Under the pieces are notes generated by a model that was not told where the DNA came from, did not search any database, and saw only the letters and a list, made by a program, of their open reading frames with translations. Shown here one piece after another: positions 53,401-63,210 of a stretch of DNA of 64,000 nt. The stretch covers positions 230,095,560 through 230,159,559 of the forward strand of contig NC_039358.1 of the NCBI RefSeq assembly GCF_003573695.1, in the 5' to 3' direction. Origin of the DNA: Papaver somniferum. Taxonomy: Eukaryota > Streptophyta > Magnoliopsida > Ranunculales > Papaveraceae. Every line of letters begins with the position of its first letter. The stretch's first letter is position 1. A program made the translations under genes and the position numbers.

Positions 53401-53499
53401 AGTCTTCTCTTTGGGAACGATCCTTTCTTACCCTTGCTATATTATATATTTTAAGTTGTGAGAAAGTAATATTATTTTTGACGCATACGACAGCGATCA
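50473..53499 (+). mobile_element. Solo LTR of a second gypsy-type element, 3,027 bp
   Basis: It starts TGGTAGGTGTCTAAAACACC and ends CATACGACAGCGATCA, and splits one 77-bp array unit. CACTT duplicates at 50468-50472 and 53500-53504, and removing the insert restores the unit (gcgccactt then ctggcatg). The end (tgtgagaaagtaatatt, tttttgacgcatacgac) is of the type found on large Tat/Athila-like LTRs. No PBS, PPT or coding domain is present. The middle is rich in gttgcagg and gctgaa words without a frame. Confidence 0.9.
50687..50757. other. Two related stem-loops in the 3.0-kb solo LTR
   Basis: CTGTCAGTTC (50687-50696), loop CCTA, GAACTGACAG (50701-50710) is a perfect 10-bp stem. TGTCAGT and ACTGACA with an 8-base loop follow at about 50,731-50,752. 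Both use the core TGTCAGT. Confidence 0.8.
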
Positions 53500-53732
53500 C
53501 ACTTCTGGCATGTGCCAATGACATGTGGCGTCTTTGGCCCTAGGTTGCACGGTTTGGCAAGTTAGGCTACAGTGCCAGTTCTGGCATGTGGAGGCTTTGG
53601 TCCTAGGTTGCACGGTTTGGCAAGCTAGGCTACCAGCGCCACTTCTGGCATGTGCCAATGGCGTGTGGCTGCTTTGGCCCTAGGTTGCACGTTTTGGCAA
53701 GCTAGGCTACCAGCGCCACTTCTGGCAGGGTT
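53500..53732. repeat. 77-bp array, part beyond the inserted solo LTR
   Basis: Two to three further units of the same tggcatgtgcc...accagcgccacttc repeat, one truncated near 53,570. Confidence 0.9.
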
Positions 53733-53920
53733 GCCATGGTGCGCAGTATGCGGCTTAGTTTTGGCGTGGTTGCCATCGTGCGCAGTATGCGGCTTGGTTT
53801 TGGCGTGTTTGCCATGGTGCGCAGTATGCGGCTTGGTTTTGGCGTGGTTGCCATGGTGCGTAGTATGCGGCTTGGTTTTGGCGTGGTTTCCATGGTGCGC
53901 AGTATGCGGCTTGGTTTTTG
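53733..53920. repeat. 39-bp tandem repeat, five units
   Basis: gccatggtgcgcagtatgcg starts at 53,733, 53,772, 53,811, 53,850 and 53,889. Because 39 is a multiple of three, both strands stay open in several frames. I do not regard those frames as genes. Confidence 0.95.
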
Positions 53921-54069
53921 GACTTAGGGTTGAAAAAACATACCCCGGTAATTATTTACTAGGTGCATTGAATGTTTTAATAAATGTGTTCGGCGTCGCC
54001 GGTGACGTCATGCTATACATAAAGTTTTACGATTTTACCCTTTGCCTAAAAACCACCATCAACGGGAGG

Positions 54070-54973
54070 CAAAGGGAAAGGTAGTCTCATCAAAAACGAC
54101 ATGACGACTGACATATATACGACGCGTAGGCATATGAAGATGCTTGTAACCTTTTTGAGATGGACTATAACCAATAAACACACATGGAGAGGAGAGAGGC
54201 TCCATTTTGTGAGATCTGTATGGACGTAGGTGAGGATAAAATAAACAACCAAATACACGAAGGGAGGTGTAATCCGGTGGAAGACCAAAGAGAGCTTCAT
54301 ATGGAGATGAATTATTAATAGAAGTGGAAGGAACACGATTCATTAAATAGCAAGGAGTGTAAAATGAATCATACCAATACGAGGATGGTACCGAAGCCAT
54401 ATTTAAAATTGTAAGTCCAGTTTCACGGATATGACGATGATGATGCTCCACTAAACCATTTTGTTCAGAAGTGTGTGGACATGAAAATCTATGAAAAATA
54501 CCAAGTTGCTGAAGATGCGGGAGTAAGTTTGCGATACTCGAGTGCATTATCAGATTGAAAATTTTTGATTTTTCGATTAAATAGATTTTCAACATGCTTT
54601 TGAAACAAAAAGAATATAGAAAAGACATCAGACTTTTGAGACATAGGAAACATCCAAGTAAAACGACTAAACACATCAATAAAAATGATATTATATCTGT
54701 ATCCTTCATTATATAAAACATGAGAAGGTCCCCATACATCGGAGACAATTAAATCTAATGGGTTCAAATAAATAGTTTTACTAGGATTAAAAGGTAACTT
54801 ATGACTCTATGTTCAAGACAAGATGAACAAAAATTAATAGTTTGACTGGAAACCGGAAGTGAAAACTGAGAGACGACTTTACGAATTGTACGCATCATTG
54901 GATGTCCCAATCTAGAGTGCCAGCTTTGTAAGCTAGCACGTTCTCCTATGCACACTTTAGGAGACTTAGACAA
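54070..54973 (-). pseudogene. Integrase of the copia element
   Basis: HSRLGHP and FCSSCLEH give the HHCC zinc-binding group (54,973-54,764). The core has SDVWGP and FQSDNALEY for two catalytic aspartates, and CPHTSEQNGLVEHHHRHI for the glutamate. A frameshift lies near 54,540. The frame runs to GYKHLHMPTRRIYVSRHVVF and FDETTFPFAS, then stops at the nested insertion. Confidence 0.92.
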
Positions 54974-55301
54974 ATCCGCGAAGAAGAACCTTCCCGATAC
55001 ATCGATCTTTCACAAGACAAAAATTCGGATGAAACGAGACATTATTATCAGCAGTGAAACGAGATACAGACAAGAGATTATGAGAAATTTGTGGTGTAGA
55101 GATAACATTAAGAAGCTGCAACTTACGGTTTGGAGTTCCAAAAATAGAGGAACCAACATTAGAAATTGGAATAGAATAACCATTACCCATCTGAATTTGA
55201 TCAGGACCAGTATACTCGGTTGAAAACTGAAGAGAAGAAAGATCATTCGTCATATGATCTGTAGCACCACTGTCAGGAGTCCATGGAGGAGTTGGCCACA
55301 A
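54966..55301 (-). pseudogene. Protease of the copia element
   Basis: An open frame with DSGATDHM (55,274-55,251), the aspartic protease motif of copia polyproteins, and downstream ISHNLLSVSRFTADNNVSF. The catalytic triplet DSG is intact. Gag is upstream in a different frame and integrase continues downstream. Confidence 0.9.
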
Positions 55302-56202
55302 GCCGGTTTGAGCAGTATATGCACGAGGTATGGAAGCTGGTGGTTGATGACGAGAAGGATGAAAACTTCGATCAAAACGATTCCAACAGTCTGGAGCTTC
55401 ATGATTTGGACGGCCAGAACGCTGGCAAGGAAGTTTAGAATGTCCACGTTGTGGTTGAGGAGCTGGAGAACGATTTGGTGCAGCAGCTGATCGGTTCGAG
55501 TTTGGTGCAGTAGTGAAACGGTTTGGTGCAGCAGCGGACTGGACTGGAGACGAGTTGTAAGCACTAAAATATCGGGACGTATTGGATACATCGTGGTAGT
55601 GAAAGATGTAACAATAGCATCATACGAACTGTCAAGACCAGCAAGAAGACAGTGTCGGAATTCCTTGTCGGTGACTATGGTATTGGCAGCAGCGATATTA
55701 TCCACCAAATCTTGAGCATAATTTATATATTCTCTCATGGATTTTGATACTTTCTTAATATCACGTAGCTCACAATGAAGGTGGTGAATGGGATCATCAG
55801 ATTTAGAGGCATATTGAGATTCAAGAGAATCCCAGATTGCTTTGGAAGTTGTAAGACGATGGACGTGACGAAAAACAATAGGTGTAAGAGATGAGAATCA
55901 CCAACTTCTAGGATTTTATCATGTTTTGTCCATGAAAGAAAATCCGGTGTAGGAGCAGCATTATCAACAGGAGATGTTGGGAAGGGTTTCGTACCAATAA
56001 CATGAACATCAAGTTCGTAACCCTGAAGATATGGCAAAAATTGGGCACTCCACAAGGAATAGTTGGTTTCATCAAGTTTAACTGTAATTATATGGTGGGG
56101 TTGAGAGAATTGAATGGAGGCCATAACTGAAGACTGTGAAGAAGCAGTTGAAGACATCAGGGCACCGCTTGTAGAAGAAGCTGTGGAAGGTTCCGTAGAC
56201 AT
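55250..56202 (-). pseudogene. gag of the copia element
   Basis: The probable ATG is at 56,202 (MSTEPSTASST). It is followed by VKLDETNYSLWSAQFLPYL, the usual copia gag start. A frameshift near 55,890 leads into LESQYASKSDD, then MREYINYAQDLVDNIAAANT and LLAGLDSSYDAIVTSF (55,738 on). The region after 55,560 shifts frame again and is rich in Gln/Asn/Pro. I saw no clear CCHC knuckle. Confidence 0.88.
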
Positions 56203-56224
56203 GAATTTGGAGGACCTAACCCTA

Positions 56225-56234
56225 GGTGATACCA
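56225..56234 (-). promoter_or_regulatory. Primer binding site of the copia element
   Basis: TGGTATCACC directly after the LTR end (...TTATAACT) on the minus strand, matching the initiator-Met type TGGTATCAGAGC in its first eight bases. Confidence 0.8.
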
Positions 56235-56489
56235 AGTTATAACTATTTAGGTTTTGGTTAATTTAAAAGATGAGATAGAGAAGACAAAATGATTGTAATT
56301 GTACAGACTGAATCATAAAGGTATACAAGGTTTATATATACAGACTTTGCTTTAACTTTAGGCTAAAGTATTTCCTAACTTAAGGTTTCCTAACATACAA
56401 CCAATTCTAAAGAGTACAAAATCTCAAAAGAGAAACTGCCGTGTATAACGTTAGGTCACGTTATACACGTATCTGATATTGTGTTAACA
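56235..56489 (-). repeat. 5' LTR of the 46.4-56.5 kb copia element
   Basis: Plus-strand agttataactatttagg to tattgtgttaaca. It is near-identical to 46,365-46,625 apart from small indels. Confidence 0.92.
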
Positions 56490-56536
56490 TTCGGTAATTC
56501 CAAATTCCAACTGACGGCTCGAAACCAAGAACTAAA

Positions 56537-56615
56537 ACCTCCTCCCTCCATCTAAGTTATATATGGGGAGAAAAGATTTTTACTTGTCCGCCTATATAAC
56601 TTGCGCAATCGAAGT
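56537..56615. mobile_element. Stowaway-type MITE remnant
   Basis: ctccctccatctaagttata, then gtccgcctatataacttgcg as the opposite end. It corresponds to the remnant at 30,983-31,045 after copy 1. Confidence 0.55.
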
Positions 56616-56688
56616 ATCAATTTTCAGATTCATTGCTCACGCAAGTAGAATTTACCCATTACACCCGACAAAATAGGAGTAAAAATTA

Positions 56689-57009
56689 CGGAAAATGAGT
56701 CATTTGTCCAAATATTTTTAAAACATGGTTATAATGGACAAGTAAAAATTAGTATGGGTGAAATGGACACTAAAAAAATAGCAAGGATGAAACTGGATTC
56801 ATCCTGACTTAAACTTAAAAAATAGCGAGGATGAAACTGGGTGCATCCTGATATAAATTCAAAATAAGAAAAAGTATTTGAAAATGGGTAGGATGAAACT
56901 GTTTACATCTTGGCTATTTTTATATTTTTGTCCATTTAAACAGTATCCAAATGTAGATGTCTTTTTCATCCAGGAATTGTTAATTTTAGTCTTTTTAACC
57001 AATTTTTTT
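56689..57009. mobile_element. Mutator-like MITE B, 321 bp
   Basis: Colinear with element A over its whole length, with the same three ggatgaaactg...catcc units. Flanks GTAAAAATTA (56,679-56,688) and GTAAAAATCT (57,010-57,019) match at 8 of 10 positions. Confidence 0.75.
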
Positions 57010-57019
57010 GTAAAAATCT

Positions 57020-57230
57020 AAAGACTTAAAGGCCTAGACAAATAAAGCTCTCACGTTGAACAGTGAGGAAACCCTTACTTTCTATTGGTCGAAGTAGGTC
57101 TTTTTCGAGTTTTGTGAAACAAGCGTTTTGGTGAGGACACTTGACAACGTACTATTGGTTTGGAATTCATGGAAGCCCAAATTTAATTAGGAAATCTTTA
57201 ACCTACCATATCAGGACCCATCTTAAAATT
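57020..57230. repeat. Dispersed repeat D, empty-site copy
   Basis: agacttaaaggcctagacaa, ctttctattggtcgaagtag, then gagttttgtgaaac, gcgttttggtgaggacac and aggaaatcttta are shared with 58,735-58,880 joined to 61,558-61,735. This copy lacks element C. Confidence 0.7.
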
Positions 57231-58734
57231 CGATAGTCAAATACAATCCAATATTGAGCAAACCCATACCAATTGGATATCTTTCAATTAATAATCCAAC
57301 CCCCACAGCTTGCGTATAAAGATGAACCAAAAGTGCCACAATCTCCGCATGGCCGGAAAGTCAGAGGTGATGATTTTTTTCCTCCGTGAAAAGTCAAACC
57401 GCCCCACCATCACACATTAATAGTCAGGTTTTAAACGCAAGCCACAGGTACACATCACACAAAATCCTAACACCCGTGCCAAACCAAAAACAAAAAAAAA
57501 AAAACCTAAAACCAATGCAAAGATCACAAATCCATATAGACCCACTCAATTTTGATTTCTGAGCTATATATTTGGGAAATCGGTAGGATGTTAACTCTTT
57601 TTTCATAACGATATAGAATTGGTACTAATTTTTGGCCAAGCACTTCATAGACTGGACACGAATTTAGATCTTGAATATATATAATCTACAACTATATTAC
57701 GGCCCAATGTGAGAGACTGTCGATTCGTAAGCATTAATTTGATACGTAGTTCGTCACTCAAATTGTTATCCGCTTTTGTGTCCTCTCTTATTTTTTTCAT
57801 TTTTTTTGGTGGTCTTAAGAAGCTCCAGAAAGATGGATTATCATGGAAATCCATGGGCCACAATATCGCACAGGTATAAACATATAATGGCTTAACATGT
57901 CTTCTCTACATAAGCATCTCAAGGTGGATTATTTTACTGTCTATGGGAGTTTCTTTTAGTATAGATATTTTTGATCAGTTGGAGACTGGGAAAGGCCATG
58001 CTACGATTGTGGTTGAAGCATTAGGTATTAATCTATAGCAATATTACAGTCCACATGTTCATGATTTTACAATATTTGATTACGGTTTACGATATTCGTA
58101 GGAGTCGCCTTTCGAATGGGAAAAGTTGTCAGAAGGCAGAAGCTCAATAATATTGCAATAAACCTAACTGACATCGGGCTTAACTGGGTCGATTAATCGT
58201 GAAGGAACATGGTGAGGGTGATGGAGGACCCGGAGAGAAGATGGCATTGCTGTCGTTAGAGAAGTTGGTAGTGATGCTGGTGGTTAAGGTGTTGGAAGTG
58301 GTACAGGATGACTATACATAGCCGATTGTGTTAGGAGTTGATGTGCGCCATGGCCATGGGTCGATCGTTGATGTTTGACTGTTTGGTGATGGTACATGAT
58401 GAGCTGGTCTGTTTGGTGGTAAGTGAAATATTTTCTTTTTCTTTTTTTCTTTTCTCTTTTATTCTTTAAAGTTTATATTCCAATAAACTGGAGTTACTTA
58501 CAAATTTACAATCGGTACGTTGTAATCTTTTTTGTGTAACCATTTTTGGTCTTTTGTACTTTGCTAATATAATGATTTTGATCATTAATTCTTTTATGAA
58601 CAAATTCCCGTCAGTCTTCTTTGTTTTTCATTGCACAATTTGACAAAAGTTTCTGTTCTGATGACCGTTAAACTAAATTTAACAAGATTATATAATTTCG
58701 GTTGAAAAAAGGATAAAGATACTACATGGGCATC
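57231..58734. other. Spacer, nothing recognised
   Basis: AT-rich with short open frames only. A G-rich stretch at 58,195-58,420 (gatggaggacccgg, gatgctggtggtta) has no coding frame that I recognise. Confidence 0.45.
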
Positions 58735-58880
58735 CTAAGACTTAAAGGCCAAGACATGACGGGAATAATACATGGGTATCAAATATTTAATATTTAAAGG
58801 ACTAGATACAAAAAAACTTGCATGTTCAATGGTGCGGAAATCCTCGTTTTCTATCGGCCGAAATAAGGCTTTTTGAGTTC
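58735..58880. repeat. Dispersed repeat D, left half of the occupied copy
   Basis: agacttaaaggccaagacat, gttttctatcggccgaaata, ending in TTTTGAGTTC next to element C. Continues at 61,558. Confidence 0.7.
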
Positions 58881-61557
58881 ACAAAATTGGTTAAAAAGAC
58901 CATAACCAACAATTTCTGGGTGAAATAGACTGCTGGGTTTTGATACTGTTTATATGGACATGAATCTAAAAAATATTGTTCAATTAACCAATTTGGATAT
59001 TTCACCCAACATTTTCTTTTATATTTTATAACAGCTGACTATATTGCCCTTAAGAGATTGCTCTCTCTGTTTGCAGCTCCAGGAAGAAGGTGAGAAACCA
59101 ATTTAAGAAAAACCATATGCAGTTCATACGAAATTTTGATGAAGATGGTAATTAGGCTTGGATGAAATGAAGGAACTAATTTTCTGCCATGTATATTTAT
59201 TGTCTTGTAAGAGAGATTAAAAGGATTTCATTGGTTAACCCTGAACATGAGATTGGGTTAGAGTTCAATATAAAATTTATTTGGTTGGTAGGAAAATTAT
59301 CAAGGAAACGGTTGTTTCAAAGCTAGAAAATGGGGTGGTGTCGTTTCCGAATGGTTTATGGTGATGAATGGTTGTGATTTTGAGTATTTTAGATTTTTTC
59401 AACGGGAAATGTTGGGTTCTTATACAACTTCAGTGTAAGGTTGAAGAGAATCTATATAAGCGGAAAAACAGAACAATAAATGTTGAACTCTCCATCAACA
59501 ACAAAACGCCTACGAGTTGCTTGATAAAAGTCCCAAGAGACGAAGAAGTAAAAGTTCTTATATTTCTTTATCTTTGTAAATCTTTAGTAGTGTATCCTTT
59601 TTTTTAACCATCAATAACAGAGTAGTTGTGTTGTTTTTGCTTAGTTTGAAATTAAGATACTGGTGTGATTTAATTTCACGCCTAGAGTTCATCTCCGGCA
59701 CACATATGAACATTTTAAGTTTCAAATGTTCCGGGCATCTGCTTATACCAAAAGTGTGTGCTATTCAATCTATTTTAAATCGGAAAGTAGTGCAACAACA
59801 TTGGTAAACACTAGTTGATTTCCACTAACCCTATTGGTTTCATGTACATCTCTAATTAAACCATTAAAGTTCTTTTAATGAGTTTAGTTACATCACAGAT
59901 TAAACCAGAATCCTTCGATTAATTCTGATAGGAAAACATATTTTATTTAGGATGTGCGTGGTTTCATCTTGTACATTTCTGAAAAAAATAAATTTTGTTC
60001 AGGAAAAAAACAACCTTTTTTCAGTATGAAACAAGGATCATCGTTAACATTTCTGACAAGATCGTACAAATAACACCATAGGATGATGTATGTAAGATCT
60101 GATATAAACTGACACTGCAGTTGAGATGCATATAAATAAAGAATGCAATGATAATAGTTTACAAGAAAAAAAATAAAAAAAAAAAAACTACAAGAATAAC
60201 TTTTTTTTTGGCAACCTTGTGCTAAACAAATCAACGAATACAAATAGTCTTAGTTCTTGCAGTTAATCACATCATGCCAATTTTGCGTTCTTGATTCAGC
60301 AACAAAGTTCACCTCGTGTCTAGTTTTCAATTTGATTGAACAACAACCTTTACACCTTGCTATTTTAGTTTTCTTGATCCAGCAACAGACTTGTCCTGTT
60401 TTTTTTTTGTTGGCTGATAGCCCATTTAGGGATATAGTCTGAGCATCCAATTCACAGTCGGTTGGCTCTTGTCCCGCTTTTGATTCCTACAAAAATTAAA
60501 CATTATTTCATTCAAAGTGACCATTCTAAACCTAGATGAAACTAGTATCATCTATTAGTAACACATGACGAAACCAGTTTCATCCAGTGATAACATAAAA
60601 TGTGCATAGGTTTCATTCAGTGGAAAGACACGATGAAACCAATTTCATTCAGTAATAGCATTAAATGTACAAAGATTCTATCAAGTGGAAACACATGATG
60701 AAACCAGTTTTCATCCAATAATAACACACGATGAAACCAATTTTATTCAGTAATAACATTGAGTATATAATTCAATCAATCAATTTAGACATTTAAAACA
60801 GGATGATACTAAGTTCATCTCAGTTTAAAATTGGGTGAAATCATGTTCAACCCAATTGAGAACATGGTACACTTACAATTAAAACATTACATTCATATAG
60901 CACATTTTCAAACAAAGCTAAAACATCTGTACAAATGTGCATCAAATTTACTAATTAAGATGAAACCATTTTGAACGTAGTCTAACATCAGGGTCTGGAT
61001 ACATACCAATTTGAGGAAATTCATCAATTAACACAGAACCTTAACGCTCTTAATTTATGAATTTGAAAAAATTCAATTAAATTAGGGCATTAGAAAAACC
61101 TTTTTGGATGATGGTGGTGGTTGTAGTGCCGATGATGGTTTTGGGGGAAACGCGATATGGTCGACGACGACGGAGTTTGAGGTTGTGGAAATGGTGGCAG
61201 TGGTGTTGATGATGGTAATAGAGAAAATTGATGTTATCGATGATGGTGTTGCTGTTTGTGGTAGAGGAGATGATATTGGTGGTATCGATGATGAAGGCGG
61301 AAAAGGGTTATGTTTTTTTATGGTGGCGCTGGTGTTTATTGGAAGTGGGGATGGTGGAGGAAGATAAAGATGGTGAAGAAGAAGATGTTCTTACAGAGAC
61401 ATGTTTTTCTTTTTGCATCGGAGGAAGATGAAGTTTGTAAGGGCACCTCTGTCTGTTTCAAATAAAAAATAGTTTTGTCCATTTGACCCAGGGAAAATGT
61501 TTACATGTCCATCTGAACGGGGAAATATACCATTTTGGCTAAATAGCCCATTTTCTG
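58881..61557. mobile_element. Mutator-like element C, 2,677 bp
   Basis: It starts ACAAAATTGGTTAAAAAGAC and ends, reverse complemented, CAGAAAATGGGCTATTTAGC, the termini of A and B in reverse orientation. Flanks TTTTGAGTTC and TTTTGAGTTT form a 10-bp duplication. The paralogous empty site is in 57,020-57,230 (tctttttcgagttttg). No transposase is recognisable; the interior may hold captured sequence. Confidence 0.75.
60533..60865. repeat. Array of GATGAAAC...GTTTCATC palindromes in element C
   Basis: Examples are 60,535-60,552 (GATGA, 8 bases, TCATC), 60,568-60,585, 60,630-60,650, 60,698-60,716 and 60,730-60,750, with variants near 60,800 and 60,832 (GGGTGAA...TTCAACCC). Spacers contain cagtgataacat or cagtaataacat. 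Confidence 0.75.
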
Positions 61558-61735
61558 TTTTGAGTTTTGTAAAATGAGAGTTTTGGTGTGGACATTTTAA
61601 AACGTATGATTGGTTCAAAAATTACAAACTCAAAAAGGAAATCTTTACTTACTGTGTTTGGAATTTTATGAAAATTCAAACTCAATATGGAAGACTAAGT
61701 ATCTACCATATTAAGACTTTTTTTCTTCCAAATTT
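61558..61735. repeat. Dispersed repeat D, right half of the occupied copy
   Basis: ttttgagttttgtaaaatga, gagttttggtgtggacat and aggaaatctttact continue the repeat split by element C. Confidence 0.7.
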
Positions 61736-61870
61736 ATACATACGGAGAAAAAACCCATATATTTCACACATATTTTCTGCAAAAATATAAAAGAATAAAT
61801 AAATAAATAAAATCTATACATATTTCGTATTTTTTATCTACCTATTTAATGTATTCACCGTAATATACCG

Positions 61871-62156
61871 TCAAACGGGCGGGGCGAAGCACTGCGCATA
61901 CAAAATTGAAAGAAAAAAAAGTACCTGACGCGTGGAAAATAAAAAACGTATTCTCCCACAACACCTAATCAAACATGCATCATCATAGGGAGAGTCCAAG
62001 CCCAATGCATACCAAATCAAAAATGCATCACCATAGGACGTGGCGAAGCCCCACGCAAACCAAATAAAAAACACAACGCCACGGGGAGCGAAGCCCCACA
62101 CACACCAAATTAAAAGGAAAAGGATACCCGGTGCGCAGCACAGTCACAAATCTAGT
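61871..62156 (+). mobile_element. Helitron-like 3' end with tandem ~48-bp units
   Basis: The end reads a short hairpin (GTGC, GCA, GCAC at 62,131-62,141), then ten bases and CTAGT at 62,152-62,156, followed by T, as in plant Helitrons (hairpin plus CTRRT). Before it lie three to four degenerate units with gaagcccca, gcaaaccaaat or cacaccaaatt (61,960-62,120). The 5' TC end was not fixed. Confidence 0.45.
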
Positions 62157-62339
62157 TAGAGTAAAGAGTCATGACACGTTTAGCATCCCTGACCCGGTAC
62201 ACGTAACAAACAAATTATGGCAACATCGCAACAGATTCTGACATCAAGCAGACTGCCATAACCACTAGTTGGTGAAAAATAGGAAGAAAATGTAACAATG
62301 TAATTATTCCAGATGGGAGAATACTGTTGAACACTACAA

Positions 62340-62996
62340 AAGACCATTTACATTTCACCGCTTGTCAAAAGCTTTCGAAGCCTTTCTATACGAAACATCT
62401 AGTTCACTGGTCAGGTGTGTTAGTAAGAAGCATCTTGAGTTTCAACTACTCATACATATTCTAACTGATGGCAATTCATAGAGTTCAAAGATGCCTGACA
62501 AGCTGACATATTTAAGCCCATTGGCCACTTAAGTAACAAACTCTAATAATATTAGTTGGTCGTACTGCAAACTCTGATTCATTGACCATCAATAATATCG
62601 CCTAATATGCCTTCCAAACCCCTATTAATAGCATTTCTTCTACCCACAATTTCTTCTTCATCCCGAGCTACTTCAGTTACCAATCGATTACTCTTCAGAA
62701 ATAATTTCTTTTGATCGATCATTTATTCTTCCAAAATAAGTTTGTTCTAAATGAATTTTGGGTTTCCTGTTTCTTACAAGATTATTTTTTCACATTCCTA
62801 AGATTTAACGGTTATCATGATGAGTGTTTTTTTGAGTTGAGGTTCCATTTTAATCAGGTCTTTTGAGTCGAGATCCCATTTTATGGGATCCCATACTTAA
62901 TATCATAACTCGATACAAATCCGTGGTGTTAAATCACCAATTTGGTGGAGAATTATGATAAGAAAATTCATGGAAATAGGGTTCATGGAGAGTTGA
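62340..62996 (+). repeat. Promoter-like repeat E, copy 2
   Basis: Colinear with 33,890-34,905 but without MULE-like A: ttcactggtcaggtgtg, ttagttggtcgtactgcaaa, cgagctacttcagttac, gaattttgggtttcctgttt. It ends with repeat F copy 4 (62,862-62,996), which has a perfect GATCCCA-TTTTA-TGGGATC palindrome at about 62,872-62,890. Confidence 0.75.
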
Positions 62997-63119
62997 GACA
63001 GAGTAACTAGCCAATGGTGAGAAGATCAAACATGTTAGGCAGTGAAAACGATCTTCTTTTGACGGATGGAGGAAGTTAGGCATAGAAGAAGTGCGACGTC
63101 CACTTTTCAAGTATCTTGG

Positions 63120-63210
63120 GTGGTGCTACATTGTGTCCTGTGATGTTTTACTTCAGATGTGCTTTCCCTGCATTGTTTCCTATGCTGTTTTAACTCATGT
63201 TTGTGAGAAA
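63120..63210 (+). repeat. Headless relic of the 18.5-kb SINE family
   Basis: ttgtgtcctgtgatgtttta, then cttcagatgtg and ccctgcattgtttcctatg match the minus strand of 18,650-18,720. No tRNA-like head is seen upstream. Confidence 0.5.

Larger units (their letters stand above)
48666..54061 (-). mobile_element. Solo LTR of a gypsy-type element (minus strand), itself interrupted
   Basis: It interrupts the copia linker. GGAGG lies at 48661-48665 and again at 54065-54069, three bases beyond the TG...CA end. In its own orientation it starts TGATGGTGGTTTTTAGGC and ends TTTTGACCCATAAACA, with a TATA box TATAAATA at 49,079-49,072 followed by a transcribed-looking stretch. U3 consists largely of tandem repeats (39 bp and 77 bp units). 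No internal retrotransposon domain is present. A 3.0-kb second solo LTR sits in its array, so the original length is about 2.4 kb. The three extra bases next to the duplication leave the exact end open. Confidence 0.7.
46365..56489 (-). mobile_element. Ty1/copia retrotransposon carrying a nested insertion
   Basis: LTRs of 261 bp (46,365-46,625) and 255 bp (56,235-56,489) flank the element, and TTCGG duplicates at 46360-46364 and 56490-56494. The PBS TGGTATCACC follows the 5' LTR, and a purine tract GCAGGAGGG precedes the 3' LTR. Gag, protease, integrase, reverse transcriptase and RNase H are all recognisable. Between the integrase end and the reverse transcriptase lies a 5.4-kb insertion, so the copia element itself is about 4.7 kb. 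The short LTRs and domain text suggest an Ale/Retrofit-like lineage, which is inference. Confidence 0.95.

Noticed and set aside
53650..54084. 144-codon repetitive open frame
   Set aside because: Five 39-bp units keep all frames open because 39 is divisible by three; it crosses an LTR boundary.
61104..61431. Glycine/aspartate/valine-rich plus-strand frames
   Set aside because: Runs of gatggtg/gtggtg give open frames by composition; they lie inside Mutator-like element C and have no recognisable domain.
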